Of a stretch of DNA of 64,000 bases, positions 1 through 8,743 are shown in pieces. Under the pieces are notes generated by a model that saw only the letters and a list, made by a program, of their open reading frames with translations, was not told where the DNA came from and did no database searches. Position 1 is the stretch's first letter. Every line of letters begins with the position of its first letter. The position numbers were made by a program, and so were the translations under genes. The stretch comes from Halarcobacter sp. (lineage in GTDB: Bacteria; Campylobacterota; Campylobacteria; Campylobacterales; Arcobacteraceae): the NCBI GenBank assembly GCA_030145305.1, contig JAQYVX010000004.1, positions 186,001-250,000 on the forward strand. The letters are read 5' to 3'.

Positions 1-340
1 CTTGTTTTAAATCTTCTATAGTCTTAATAACTTTATTCTTAGGATAAGCAATAACTACTTTTCCTTTCCCTAAAATAATAAACTCTTTAAAATCTAATTT
101 GCTTTTTTTTGATAAGAAATTTTTATCTCCTATTATTAAAGAGATATCTGTTTGCTTAGCTTGTGTTGTTACTTGTTTCATATTTCCAAAAAAAGCGTCA
201 ATTTTATTGCCACTTTTTTCATACTCTTTAATAACTTCAAGTAAAGGTTTTTTATACCCTGCTCCTGCTGCTACTTTTAAATTACTTGCATTTAAAGAAA
301 TTACAAAAAATACAAGCACTAATAATATTTTTTTTAACAT
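1..340 (-). CDS. Molybdate-type ABC transporter substrate-binding protein, 3' end cut by window edge
   Basis: The minus strand opens with ATG at 338-340 and stays in frame for about 113 codons to the window edge. The first 18 residues (MLKKILLVLVFFVISLNA) form a hydrophobic signal peptide, followed by a VAAGAGY start typical of SBP_bac_11 / ModA-like periplasmic binding proteins. It begins 8 bases after the modC stop codon, so it is probably the last visible gene of the molybdate operon. It would be a second oxyanion-binding protein beside the modA at 2286-3032. Whether it binds molybdate, tungstate or another anion cannot be told from the fragment. The C-terminal half lies outside the window. 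Confidence 0.7.
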   Translation of the reverse strand, partial: MLKKILLVLVFFVISLNASNLKVAAGAGYKKPLLEVIKEYEKSGNKIDAFFGNMKQVTTQAKQTDISLIIGDKNFLSKKSKLDFKEFIILGKGKVVIAYPKNKVIKTIEDLKQ

Positions 341-348
341 TTTTTTCC

Positions 349-1197
349 TTACTTAATTGAAGGGGCAAAAGCTTTTGTACTTACTACTACTTCTTGCCCT
401 ACTTTTAAATCTTTTGCTTCACTTGAACTAATTGTTACTTCAACTAATTGTTGTCCAATAGCAATAATTGCCACATAAATCACATCAACTTTTATAATGT
501 CTAATATTTTTCCATCAAAAGAGAATTTCGCACTTCCATTTGTTTTTAATAAAATATTTTTTGCAATTCCATCATCTTTAACTTTCCCATCTTTTAAAAC
601 AATAACTCTATTACTTAGTTTATATATTTCACTAGGGTCATGACTTACCATAATAGTTGTTGTTTCAAACTCTTCATGTAATTGCAAGATTTCATTTTGC
701 AATTTTAATCTCATAGCAGGATCAAGGGCTGATAAGGGTTCATCCATTAGAAGTAATTTTGGTTTATTCATCATAGCTCGACAAAGGCTTACTCTTTGTT
801 TTTGCCCTCCACTTAAACTATTTGGCAATCTATCTTTTAATTCAGATAAATCTGTCATCTCCAAAAGTTTTTGTGATAATTTTTTATTTTTATTTACAAA
901 AAGCAAGTTTTCTAATATTGTCATATTAGGAAAAAGTGCATAATCTTGGAAAACAAAGCCTATTTTTCTTTTTTGAACAGGTAAAAAAGTTTTCTCATCT
1001 TGCCAAATTTCATTATCAACTTTTACTATACCTTCTGCTTTTTCAAGTCCTGCTAAGCTTCTTAAAAGTGTTGTTTTTCCACTTCCACTAAGTCCTGTTA
1101 AGGCAACAAAATCTTTTGTTTTTATTTTTAAATCTACATCTAAATTCATAATTCCTATTGAACCATGAAGCTCTTTTTTTATATTTATTTCTATCAT
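349..1197 (-). CDS. modC: Molybdate ABC transporter ATP-binding protein ModC
   Basis: This is the ATPase that energises molybdate import at the cytoplasmic face of the ModB channel. A Walker A motif (GLSGSGKTT, about residues 36-44), the signature LSGGQKQR and a Walker B (LLLMDEP) are intact. The last 60 or so residues form a TOBE domain that senses oxyanion. At 282 residues it is shorter than the usual ~350-residue ModC, because it has a single TOBE repeat. It overlaps the modB stop by 4 bases, which suggests translational coupling. Imported molybdate would serve the two Mo-bis-MGD oxidoreductases at 50.9-53.3 kb and 60.9-63.3 kb, a functional link inferred from family knowledge. Confidence 0.93.
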   Translation of the reverse strand: MIEINIKKELHGSIGIMNLDVDLKIKTKDFVALTGLSGSGKTTLLRSLAGLEKAEGIVKVDNEIWQDEKTFLPVQKRKIGFVFQDYALFPNMTILENLLFVNKNKKLSQKLLEMTDLSELKDRLPNSLSGGQKQRVSLCRAMMNKPKLLLMDEPLSALDPAMRLKLQNEILQLHEEFETTTIMVSHDPSEIYKLSNRVIVLKDGKVKDDGIAKNILLKTNGSAKFSFDGKILDIIKVDVIYVAIIAIGQQLVEVTISSSEAKDLKVGQEVVVSTKAFAPSIK

Positions 1198-1895
1198 CTT
1201 TGAAATCCAGCGAATTTTTTATTGTATTTTTGATTGAAAATATAAACTGAAAGTAAAACTATAAAACTTATTATTAACATAATCGCGCTATATACATGAG
1301 CTGATTGATAATCAATAATCTCAACAAACTCATAAATTGCGACTGCTGCTACTTTTGTTTCACCTGGAATACTTCCACCTACCATTAAAACAACCCCAAA
1401 CTCTCCAACTGTATGTGCAAAAGTTACAATAATAGCTGTTATTAGTGCAGGTTTTATATTAGGAAGTGCAACTTTTAATAAAGTTTCCGTCTTACTTTTT
1501 CCTGCTATATAACTAGCCTCTAGCATATTTTTATTTATACTTTGAAAACCACTTTGCAAAGGTTGAACCATAAAAGGCAAACTATAAAAACAACTAGCAA
1601 TTACAACTCCTGTAAAATTAAATACAAGTTTTATTCCAAAAGTCTCTTCAAAAAACACTCCTATTGGAGAATTTATTGATAAAGCCCAAAGTAAATAAAA
1701 ACCAATAACAGAAGGAGGTAAAACAATAGGCAAGGCTGTAATTGCTTCAAGTATAGGTTTAATTCTTGACTTAGTTTGAGATAAATACCAAGCTAAAGGC
1801 AAGGCTAATATAAAAAGTATCATTGTCGTTATAAACGCTAATTTAAAAGATAATAAAAGAGGTCCATACTCTAAATTACTTAGTATTTCAATCAT
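1194..1895 (-). CDS. modB: Molybdate ABC transporter permease ModB
   Basis: This is the inner-membrane channel subunit, 233 residues with about five hydrophobic segments. The EAA loop that docks the ATPase is visible as SYIAGKSKTETLLKVALP, followed by a further membrane span. The length matches ModB (about 225-235). It overlaps the TOBE gene upstream by 8 bases and modC downstream by 4 bases, so all three are probably translated from one message. Confidence 0.92.
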   Translation of the reverse strand: MIEILSNLEYGPLLLSFKLAFITTMILFILALPLAWYLSQTKSRIKPILEAITALPIVLPPSVIGFYLLWALSINSPIGVFFEETFGIKLVFNFTGVVIASCFYSLPFMVQPLQSGFQSINKNMLEASYIAGKSKTETLLKVALPNIKPALITAIIVTFAHTVGEFGVVLMVGGSIPGETKVAAVAIYEFVEIIDYQSAHVYSAIMLIISFIVLLSVYIFNQKYNKKFAGFQR

Positions 1896-2289
1896 TTACA
1901 ATTTCCCTAATAGATAAATCACTTGCTTTAAATAATAAAGTTATCTCTTCATCTAAAGATAAATTCATTTGTTTTAATGAATTTGTAGTAATCATACTTT
2001 GTATGCTAAGTCCTAAAATATCGCACGTTACAGAACTAAGTAATTCACCTTCTTCTATAAAAATGATTTTCCCTTTTAATTTATTTGATGAACTTAATAA
2101 TCCTTCAAAATCTTTTGCTATAGTAATATTTGTAGGTTTTACAGAGACTATTACTTTTGTGCCTTCTTTTATTTTTTCACTTAAATCCAAACTTATCATA
2201 GAAAGCATAAGAGATTTAAATGAAAAAGAGACCAGATTTAAGCTATCTTTACTTTTTACTTTTGAAACTATTGCTTCTAGTTTATTCAT
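1888..2289 (-). CDS. Stand-alone TOBE/Mop-type molybdate-binding protein
   Basis: A 133-residue cytoplasmic protein without a signal peptide or membrane span. Two consecutive Mop/TOBE-like beta repeats can be seen: about residues 1-60 with VSVKPTNITIA, and about 68-130 with GKIIFIEEGELLSSVTCDI. Such di-Mop proteins bind and store molybdate. Its start overlaps the modA stop by 4 bases and its end overlaps modB by 8. That placement, between binding protein and permease, suggests it buffers incoming molybdate or takes over TOBE function missing from the shortened ModC. The second role is inference. Confidence 0.75.
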   Translation of the reverse strand: MNKLEAIVSKVKSKDSLNLVSFSFKSLMLSMISLDLSEKIKEGTKVIVSVKPTNITIAKDFEGLLSSSNKLKGKIIFIEEGELLSSVTCDILGLSIQSMITTNSLKQMNLSLDEEITLLFKASDLSIREIVND

Positions 2290-3032
2290 GGTACTAAATA
2301 TCCAAAGGCTTTAAATATCTCTTTTGCTTTTTCTCCTAATATAAAATCATAAAAAGCTCTTACTTCTTTCTCTTTTTTTGTACTTTTTAAAATAATTATT
2401 CCTTGATTAATTGGAGTATAAAGTTTTGAATCTACATCTATCCAGTTTATGCCTTTTTTGTATTGCTTCATTTTTTCACTAAACAATGAAGATTTAGCTA
2501 TAAAACCTAGTTCAGTTGCTGTTATTACATATGAAACAGTTTGGGAAATAGACTCAGCATATACAAACTTTTTTTCTGCTTTTTCAAGAAGTTTTGCATT
2601 TTTTAAAGCTTCAATTGTTGCTTTACCATAGGGAGCAGTTTTAGGATTTGCTATTGCTATTTTATTAATATTTTCATTTGTAACAATAAAAACTCCTTGT
2701 GAAAAATCTTGTTTTTTTGAACTTAATATTGCCAAACTACCTTGTGCATAAATTAAAGGCTTAGTTAAACTCAAACCATCTTTATCTAAATTAATTGGGT
2801 ATTTCATATTTGCAGCCATAAATAAATCATAAGGCGCACCATTTTTAATTTGAGCAGTTAATTTACCACTACTTCCTAAGGTTACTTGGATTTTTGTATC
2901 TGGATTTTCTTTATTGAATTCTTTAATTAAATCCTTTATTGCATAACTTACATTTGCTGCAACTGCTATATTTATAGTGCTTGCAACTAAGGTTGAACTT
3001 AATATTAATACTACTAAAAGAAATTTTTTCAT
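2286..3032 (-). CDS. modA: Molybdate-binding periplasmic protein ModA
   Basis: This periplasmic binding protein delivers molybdate to ModBC. It has a signal peptide (MKKFLLVVLILSSTLVAS) and a mature start INIAVAANVSYA. Ligand-site motifs of the ModA family follow: LGSSGKLTAQIKNGAPYDLFMAA at about residues 53-75, with the oxyanion-coordinating Ser-Ser and Ala. The later stretch IANPKTAPYGKA is also typical. The length of 248 residues is normal. It starts one base after the modE stop, so regulator and binding protein share a transcript. Confidence 0.92.
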   Translation of the reverse strand: MKKFLLVVLILSSTLVASTINIAVAANVSYAIKDLIKEFNKENPDTKIQVTLGSSGKLTAQIKNGAPYDLFMAANMKYPINLDKDGLSLTKPLIYAQGSLAILSSKKQDFSQGVFIVTNENINKIAIANPKTAPYGKATIEALKNAKLLEKAEKKFVYAESISQTVSYVITATELGFIAKSSLFSEKMKQYKKGINWIDVDSKLYTPINQGIIILKSTKKEKEVRAFYDFILGEKAKEIFKAFGYLVP

Positions 3033-3033
3033 T

Positions 3034-3816
3034 TTATTTTCCTATCATTATATCACTTGATTTGATTATGGCACAAACGACCATACCTTCTTTTAAACCT
3101 AAACTTTTAATTGAACTTGTAGTAATAACTGACACTATTGAGTCTGCATTTCCTATATCAATTATAAGTTCAGAATTAATTTTATCTTCTGTAATGCTTA
3201 TAACTTTTCCCTCAAATTTATTTCTTGCACTTAATGCAATATTTAAATCTACACTTATTAAGACATTGCTTGATTTAAAAAAAGCTGTTACTTCTTCGCC
3301 TTTTTTAATCCCTAAATCTTTTGCTGCTGTTTTTGTAATATTAGATACTAAAGTGTTTCCACTTTTTAGTTTTACATTTATTTGTGAACTAACTTCTGAA
3401 AATATTATTGAGTCCACTATTCCTTGAATTTGATTTCTTGCACTTATTTGCATTGCTAATCTTCCTATTGTTTTTAGTGTTCCTGTATCTATATCTGTCA
3501 TTTCTTTTAATCTATTTAAAAAACTTTTTTGCTCTTGTTTTAAAAATAAATATGTCTTTAATAAATTTTCACCATATTTAGTTAAGGAAGTTCCCCCTCC
3601 TCCTTTTCCACCTTTTTCTCTTGTTACTAGAGCATGTGATGATAAATTATTCATAATATCAACTGCTTCCCATGCCTTTTTATAACTCATTGGTACTTCT
3701 TTTGCCGCTTTATTTATTGAACCACATCTTTGTATTGCAAAAAGTAATTCAATTCTTTTTTCTAGTAAAAAAGGTTTATCTAAAAGTTCCAAGGTTAAAT
3801 TTGACGAAATTTCCAA
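3034..3816 (-). CDS. modE: Molybdate-responsive transcriptional regulator ModE
   Basis: A DNA-binding regulator that represses molybdate uptake when molybdate is bound. Residues 20-100 form a LysR-like winged helix-turn-helix (RCGSINKAAKEVPMSYKKAW is the recognition region), with the glycine-rich wing GGKGGGGTSLT typical of ModE. Two TOBE repeats follow, at about 125-190 and 195-260. The length of 260 matches ModE. It is the first gene of the mod operon, with a palindrome just upstream at 3835-3852 that fits autoregulation. Confidence 0.92.
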   Translation of the reverse strand: MEISSNLTLELLDKPFLLEKRIELLFAIQRCGSINKAAKEVPMSYKKAWEAVDIMNNLSSHALVTREKGGKGGGGTSLTKYGENLLKTYLFLKQEQKSFLNRLKEMTDIDTGTLKTIGRLAMQISARNQIQGIVDSIIFSEVSSQINVKLKSGNTLVSNITKTAAKDLGIKKGEEVTAFFKSSNVLISVDLNIALSARNKFEGKVISITEDKINSELIIDIGNADSIVSVITTSSIKSLGLKEGMVVCAIIKSSDIMIGK

Positions 3817-3834
3817 GCTAGTTCCTTTTTTCTT

Positions 3835-3857
3835 TATATACTAAAGTATATAACGTA
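3835..3857 (-). promoter_or_regulatory. Putative ModE operator upstream of modE-modA
   Basis: A perfect palindrome TATATAC-TAAA-GTATATA spans 3835-3852 and continues into ACGT. On the minus strand it reads CGTTATATACTTTAGTATAT. This resembles the CGTTATAT half-site of ModE operators, and it lies 19-41 bases before the modE start. Assignment to ModE rests on motif resemblance and position only. Confidence 0.5.
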
Positions 3858-3940
3858 TAACATAAAGAAAAAAACTTCATGCCAAAAAAGTTTATCGTTG
3901 TATACCTTAATATATATTGAATTTGTGAATTTGTTTAATT

Positions 3941-3960
3941 ATGCAGCTAAAAAGCTGCAT
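3941..3960 (-). terminator. Hairpin terminator of the glycogen/hexose-phosphate operon
   Basis: A perfect 8-bp inverted repeat ATGCAGCT-AAAA-AGCTGCAT lies directly after the stop codon of the FBPase-like gene. A/T-rich sequence follows on the minus strand, but without a long uninterrupted T tract. It separates the 15-kb minus-strand run from the mod operon promoter. Confidence 0.6.
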
Positions 3961-3961
3961 A

Positions 3962-4804
3962 TTAATTATTTAAGTAGTCTTCTACGATTTGAATTTCATT
4001 TTTAGAACCAAAATAAATTGGTGTTTTTTGGTCAATTTCTACATTTGTCATATCTAAAATACGACCTTTATTACTAATAGCTCGTCCACCTGCTTGCTCA
4101 ATAATATAAGAAATTGGGAAAGCTTCAAAAAGAACATCCAATTTTCCATTAGGGAAAGAAGGTGTTTCAGGTGAAGAATAAATTCCACCTCTTTTAAATA
4201 AGATTTGGTGAGTATCTAAAGATAAAGAATCTGAGAATCTTAATCTATATCCTTTATTAAAAAATCCATCAAGTAAAGCTCTATGTTCATCACTCCACTC
4301 AGACGCTAATCCACCAGTTGAATTAATTTTTCCTTCATTTTCTAAAGTTAAAGGATCTCTTTCAATAAACTCTCCATCTTCAAAAGCAAAATAAATAACA
4401 CCTTCTGATTTTGAAGCAAATACTAGTTGAAATGTTGGTCCATATGTAACATAAACAGCAGCTTTTAAATGAAAAGCATCCATTTGATTTTCATAAATTC
4501 CAAAAATCGAACCTAAAGAAAAATTTACATCTAATAAATCAATATTATCTACAGCAACATAAGATATTTTATATTTACCATTCTTATTATGAATTTTTTC
4601 ATTTTTATGCTGTTTTCCAATAAATGAATTTATTGATCTTACTCTTCTAAATTCTCTTTGTATAACACTTGAACAATATGAACGAACTTTCTCATTCATA
4701 TCTTTATCACTTAATCCTCTTGAGATAAATCTATCACAATCTACAAATACATTTTTCTCAATATCTTCTGCAATATTAGTAATTGCATTAAACACTGCTA
4801 TCAT
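3962..4804 (-). CDS. Class I fructose-1,6-bisphosphatase-like protein with degenerate active site
   Basis: The fold is that of class I FBPase: DVNFSLGSIFGIYE (about 92-105), INSTGG, the KRGGIYSSPE stretch, and FEAFPISYIIEQAGG near the C terminus. The length of 280 matches Campylobacter FBPases. Two catalytic segments are altered. The metal/phosphate loop normally reads DPLDGSS; here residues 86-93 read DNIDLLDV, so Gly-Ser-Ser is deleted. The acidic EE segment that normally precedes it is absent, replaced by a Lys/His/Asn-rich stretch at 63-77. Two loop aspartates and the C-terminal glutamate remain. The protein may be weak, inactive or regulatory. It is the last gene of the operon, 10 bases after the GH57 branching enzyme. 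Confidence 0.75.
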   Translation of the reverse strand: MIAVFNAITNIAEDIEKNVFVDCDRFISRGLSDKDMNEKVRSYCSSVIQREFRRVRSINSFIGKQHKNEKIHNKNGKYKISYVAVDNIDLLDVNFSLGSIFGIYENQMDAFHLKAAVYVTYGPTFQLVFASKSEGVIYFAFEDGEFIERDPLTLENEGKINSTGGLASEWSDEHRALLDGFFNKGYRLRFSDSLSLDTHQILFKRGGIYSSPETPSFPNGKLDVLFEAFPISYIIEQAGGRAISNKGRILDMTNVEIDQKTPIYFGSKNEIQIVEDYLNN

Positions 4805-4814
4805 CTACTTCACC

Positions 4815-6401
4815 TTAACTTGTTATAAATATTTTGAAATTAATAAATGCAAAAATTGAGTTCTTTTCTTCAAACTCTTTTAGTTTTGCAAAATCAATAT
4901 TGTTATAATCAATCATACCTTTTAATTCATTAAAATTCGATATATGCTCTTTTGTTCTACTTACACTATATTCAGTGGCTGTAGCCGTTGTCATTAAGAA
5001 TGCCCAATCACTACTTTGACCTAAAAGAAGCTCTCTTAACATTTGAGTTAAAACTCTTGATAGATTAGAATCATTTGTATGAAAATGTTTTTGTGCATAC
5101 TCTTGCATAATATCAGCCATCTCATGTAAATGTCTATAAATCCAAGCATTCCCTTCATTTAACCATACATCATAATAACCTTTATCTCCCCATGAAGAAG
5201 GATTTGGGTTTACTACTTGATTTTTTGGATACATATTTAGATATTCAATTGGTGTAATCACTTTTAAAGTTCCATTTTTATGAATTTCTCTAAACATATT
5301 ACATAAAAATTCTGGCCCTTCAAACCACCAATGTCCAAATAATTCAGCATCATAAGGAGATACTACCATTGGAGTTCTATCCATTAAAGAACTTAAATGT
5401 TCCATTTGTTTTTCTCTATGAAAATGGAAATCAGCCGCATGACCTTTTGTGATTTCTTTAGCAATTCCAGGATTATAAGCTTCTTTATAATCAGTTTCGC
5501 CTGTGATTTTATGATATTTATATCCTGTAAATACTCTTACTCCATCTGGATTAATATAAGGTTTTATATAATCAAAATCTAAGTCATATCCTATATCTCT
5601 ATAAAAGTCTCTATAGTTTATATCTCCTGGATATCCCTCTTTTGAACTCCAAACTTGTTTTGAAGATAAAGCATCTCTACCAAAAGCTGCCACATTTGAA
5701 GGAGTATAGGTTGGAGTATAAACTCCATTTAATGAAGTTGGTCTTCCATAAGTTAAAGCATGAGAATCTACAATAAAGAATTTAATTCCTTTTTCATTTA
5801 AAATTTCGTCTAAGCCGTCATAATAAGCACATTCTGGAAGCCAAATTCCCTTAGGAGCTCGTCCAAAGTGTCTTGTGTGAGCTTGAACTGCTATTTCAAT
5901 TTGTGTTCTTACAGCTTGTACATTTACACTTAAAATTGGTAAGAATCCATGAGTTGCACCACAAGTTATAACTTCCATACTTCCTTTATTATAAAAATAT
6001 TTATATCCAGTTAAAACATTTCCTTCTAAAAAGCCATTGAAAAACTCTTTTGATTCGATAAATATATCTCTATAAAAAACTGCCAAAGGATGAAAATGCT
6101 CATCACCTTTTGTTCTTTCTACTTCTTTGTTTCCAAGCTCAATTTGTTTATCTAAGTATTTTTGATATTTATCCATTAAATGGTCATCATCTAACATTTC
6201 TGCTAATGGTGGAGTCATTGAAATTGTTAATCTAAAATCAACACCTTCATCTTCTAAACCTTTTAATCTTTTTAAAAGAGGGATATAACACTCTGTAATT
6301 GCTTCAAATAACCAATGCTCTTCTAAAAAATTTTCATATTTTGGATGTTTTACAAAAGGTAAATGAGAATGTAAAACCGGTACCCAATAACCTTTAATCA
6401 T
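4815..6401 (-). CDS. GH57 1,4-alpha-glucan branching enzyme
   Basis: This cytoplasmic enzyme makes alpha-1,6 branches in glycogen. The GH57 start motif HSHLPFVKHP is at residues 11-20. The nucleophile is E190 in WLPEC. The acid/base is D351 in SPYDAELFGHWWFEG, a motif diagnostic for GH57 branching enzymes rather than GH57 amylases. The 528-residue length fits the Thermus/Thermococcus type. It overlaps the preceding DUF4912 gene by 8 bases, a pairing seen in other genomes. No GH13 GlgB gene is present in the window, so this is the likely branching activity. Confidence 0.88.
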   Translation of the reverse strand: MIKGYWVPVLHSHLPFVKHPKYENFLEEHWLFEAITECYIPLLKRLKGLEDEGVDFRLTISMTPPLAEMLDDDHLMDKYQKYLDKQIELGNKEVERTKGDEHFHPLAVFYRDIFIESKEFFNGFLEGNVLTGYKYFYNKGSMEVITCGATHGFLPILSVNVQAVRTQIEIAVQAHTRHFGRAPKGIWLPECAYYDGLDEILNEKGIKFFIVDSHALTYGRPTSLNGVYTPTYTPSNVAAFGRDALSSKQVWSSKEGYPGDINYRDFYRDIGYDLDFDYIKPYINPDGVRVFTGYKYHKITGETDYKEAYNPGIAKEITKGHAADFHFHREKQMEHLSSLMDRTPMVVSPYDAELFGHWWFEGPEFLCNMFREIHKNGTLKVITPIEYLNMYPKNQVVNPNPSSWGDKGYYDVWLNEGNAWIYRHLHEMADIMQEYAQKHFHTNDSNLSRVLTQMLRELLLGQSSDWAFLMTTATATEYSVSRTKEHISNFNELKGMIDYNNIDFAKLKEFEEKNSIFAFINFKIFITS

Positions 6402-7038
6402 TTTTTATTCCTTTATGAATCGTTGAAGAACTTAACTTCTCTTCTTCCATTTGTGTAAAATGTCTTAATCTTTCTAACTCTTTTACTTGTTCAGCAGATG
6501 AAGTTCCTAATACAGCTTCTTTCATAGTTGAACGTACAATTTCTGTCCAAGATAGATTTCTTTTAGCCCAAAGTTCATCTTCTTTTGATGGAAGATTCAT
6601 TTTTGAAGAGAAAGTATGAACTTTATTCGAGTTAAATAACTCTTCAAATTTATCATCTACTTTCTTTCCAACACTTACTACAATTTTCATATTTTCAAAT
6701 TGTAGTTTTATAAAATATTCACCTAAAGCAAAAGAAGAAGTAAATTCAAATAATTCTGCTCCATCTTTACTACTTACTTTAAAATACAACTTATCTTTAT
6801 TTAAATCAAGTCCTTGTTCTTCTAAAGTTTTATCACTTATTTCCCAGTATACATAATACTTTTTTGTGTTAACAAGCAAAACTCTTAAGGTGTCTTTATT
6901 ATATCTATCAGGAATACTATAAATAGTAGCAGGAGGTTCCCCCTCACTTACTAAGGTATCAATTACATGCGAAGAACTTGAAAAACTATTCTCAAGTTCC
7001 ATACTACTTTTAACTAACTCATTTGTATTGGGATTCAT
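6394..7038 (-). CDS. DUF4912 domain protein
   Basis: A 214-residue soluble protein. Residues 40-130 resemble DUF4912: a PDRYNKDTLRVLLVNTKKYY segment followed by YWEISD. No catalytic motif, signal peptide or membrane span is visible. The N-terminal 35 residues are Ser-rich and the C terminus is charged and helical. It overlaps the GH57 branching enzyme by 8 bases. Proteins of this family often accompany GH57 enzymes, which suggests an accessory role in glucan handling; that role is unproven. Confidence 0.7.
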   Translation of the reverse strand: MNPNTNELVKSSMELENSFSSSSHVIDTLVSEGEPPATIYSIPDRYNKDTLRVLLVNTKKYYVYWEISDKTLEEQGLDLNKDKLYFKVSSKDGAELFEFTSSFALGEYFIKLQFENMKIVVSVGKKVDDKFEELFNSNKVHTFSSKMNLPSKEDELWAKRNLSWTEIVRSTMKEAVLGTSSAEQVKELERLRHFTQMEEEKLSSSTIHKGIKND

Positions 7039-7102
7039 TGTTTTTCCTAATCTTTATATCTTTTTTAGTATATTTAATTTTACCATTATATATATAAGTA
7101 AA

Positions 7103-8719
7103 TTATTTATTACTAAATATAGTATTTACAATTTCTTGCGCTTCCTTTTGAATTAACTTTAAATGTTCACTACCTTTAAAACTCTCAGCATAGATTTTAT
7201 ATATATCTTCAGTTCCTGAGGGTCTAATTGCAAACCATGCATTTTCAGTAACAACTTTTAATCCTCCAATAGAAGCTCCATTATCAGCTTTTGTAATAAT
7301 GCTTTCTATTTCTTCTCCTGCTAGGGTATTTTGTTTTATATCTTCAGGTTTTAAGTTTTTTAAAGCTGTTTTTTGTTCTAAATTTGCAGGAGCATCTAAT
7401 CTTCCATAAACAGGTTCCCCAAATTTTTCAATTAAAGTATCGTAATAAATTCCTGGGTCTTTTTTAGTTTTTGCTAAAATTTCCACAGCTAATAAATTTA
7501 AGATAATTCCATCTTTATCAGTACTCCAAGGTTCTGCATTTTTTCTTAAAAATGAAGCTCCCGCACTCTCTTCTCCACCAAAATATATTTCTTTATTTAT
7601 AATTGGTTTTACAAACCATTTAAAACCAACTGGTGTTTCAAATATTTTTTTCCCATTATCTTTTACAACTCTATCAATCATTGAAGAACTTACTAATGTT
7701 TTTCCAATACCTAAACCAGCAAAGTCCCTATTTTTTGCTAAATAATCAATAGCTACTGCTAAATAATGATTTGGATTTAAAAGCCCCTTGCTTTTTGTAA
7801 CAATTCCATGTCTATCAAAATCTGTATCATTTCCAAAAGCAATATCAAAATTATCTTTTAACTCAATTAATCCTGCCATTGCGTAAGGTGAAGAACAATC
7901 CATTCTAATCTTACCATCTTTATCACAATGCATAAATGAAAATGTAAAATCAGGAGTATCATGAAATATTTCCATATTTAAATCATATTTTTCTTTTATC
8001 GCTTTATAATAAGCTAATCCCGAACCACCCATAGCATCTGCGCCAATTTTTAGTCCTGAATTTTTTATAGCTTCCATATCAATTACATTTACTAAATCAT
8101 CAACATATGGTGTTACAAAATCATAAGCAACTAAAAGTCCTCTTTCAGAAGCTTCTTCTAATCCTATAACTTTTACATCTTCTAAATCATTTCTTAGAAT
8201 TTCATTTGCTCTTTTTTCAATAAGTTTGGTAATAGACTCATCAGCAGGTCCCCCGTCTGAATAGTTATATTTAAATCCCCCATCACTTGGAGGATTATGA
8301 GAAGGAGTTATTACAATACCATCTGAGTTTTCATGTGTTAAAATTGCATGTGAGATCACAGGTGTTGGAGTGTAAGAGAATCCTTCTGCATAATAAGTTT
8401 TAATTCCATTTGCACACAAAACTTCTAAAGTAGTTTTATGAGCAGGAGTTGAAAGGGCATGAGTATCCATTCCAATAAAAAGTTTACTATGCTCTTTTTC
8501 TAAATGAAACTCAGAAACAGCTTGTGCCATTGCTAAGATATGACCTTCATTAAAAGAGTTTTTTGAAGAACATCCTCTATGCCCCGATGTTCCAAAAGAA
8601 ACTTGATGTGCTGGATTTTCCACATCAGCAACTTTAGTATAATAATCACTAACTAGTAATGGTATATTTTCTAAAATTGATTTTGGCGCCTTTTTCCCTG
8701 CATATTCATGTAAACTCAT
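7103..8719 (-). CDS. pgm: Phosphoglucomutase
   Basis: Interconverts glucose 1-phosphate and glucose 6-phosphate, linking glycogen to glycolysis. Landmarks are FGTSGHRG near residue 43, the phosphoserine loop TPSHNPPSDGGFKYN, the metal loop GNDTDFDRHG, the sugar loop GGEESAG, and the phosphate loop RPSGTED near the C terminus. All catalytic loops are intact. The length of 538 matches E. coli Pgm (about 546). It lies 24 bases after the GT35 gene. Confidence 0.93.
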   Translation of the reverse strand: MSLHEYAGKKAPKSILENIPLLVSDYYTKVADVENPAHQVSFGTSGHRGCSSKNSFNEGHILAMAQAVSEFHLEKEHSKLFIGMDTHALSTPAHKTTLEVLCANGIKTYYAEGFSYTPTPVISHAILTHENSDGIVITPSHNPPSDGGFKYNYSDGGPADESITKLIEKRANEILRNDLEDVKVIGLEEASERGLLVAYDFVTPYVDDLVNVIDMEAIKNSGLKIGADAMGGSGLAYYKAIKEKYDLNMEIFHDTPDFTFSFMHCDKDGKIRMDCSSPYAMAGLIELKDNFDIAFGNDTDFDRHGIVTKSKGLLNPNHYLAVAIDYLAKNRDFAGLGIGKTLVSSSMIDRVVKDNGKKIFETPVGFKWFVKPIINKEIYFGGEESAGASFLRKNAEPWSTDKDGIILNLLAVEILAKTKKDPGIYYDTLIEKFGEPVYGRLDAPANLEQKTALKNLKPEDIKQNTLAGEEIESIITKADNGASIGGLKVVTENAWFAIRPSGTEDIYKIYAESFKGSEHLKLIQKEAQEIVNTIFSNK

Positions 8720-8743
8720 ATATCTCTCCTTATTTATTTTGTT

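Noticed and set aside
2003-2314. Plus-strand reading frame opposite the TOBE protein
   Set aside because: Shadow of the coupled mod genes; no ribosome-binding site and no recognisable domain.
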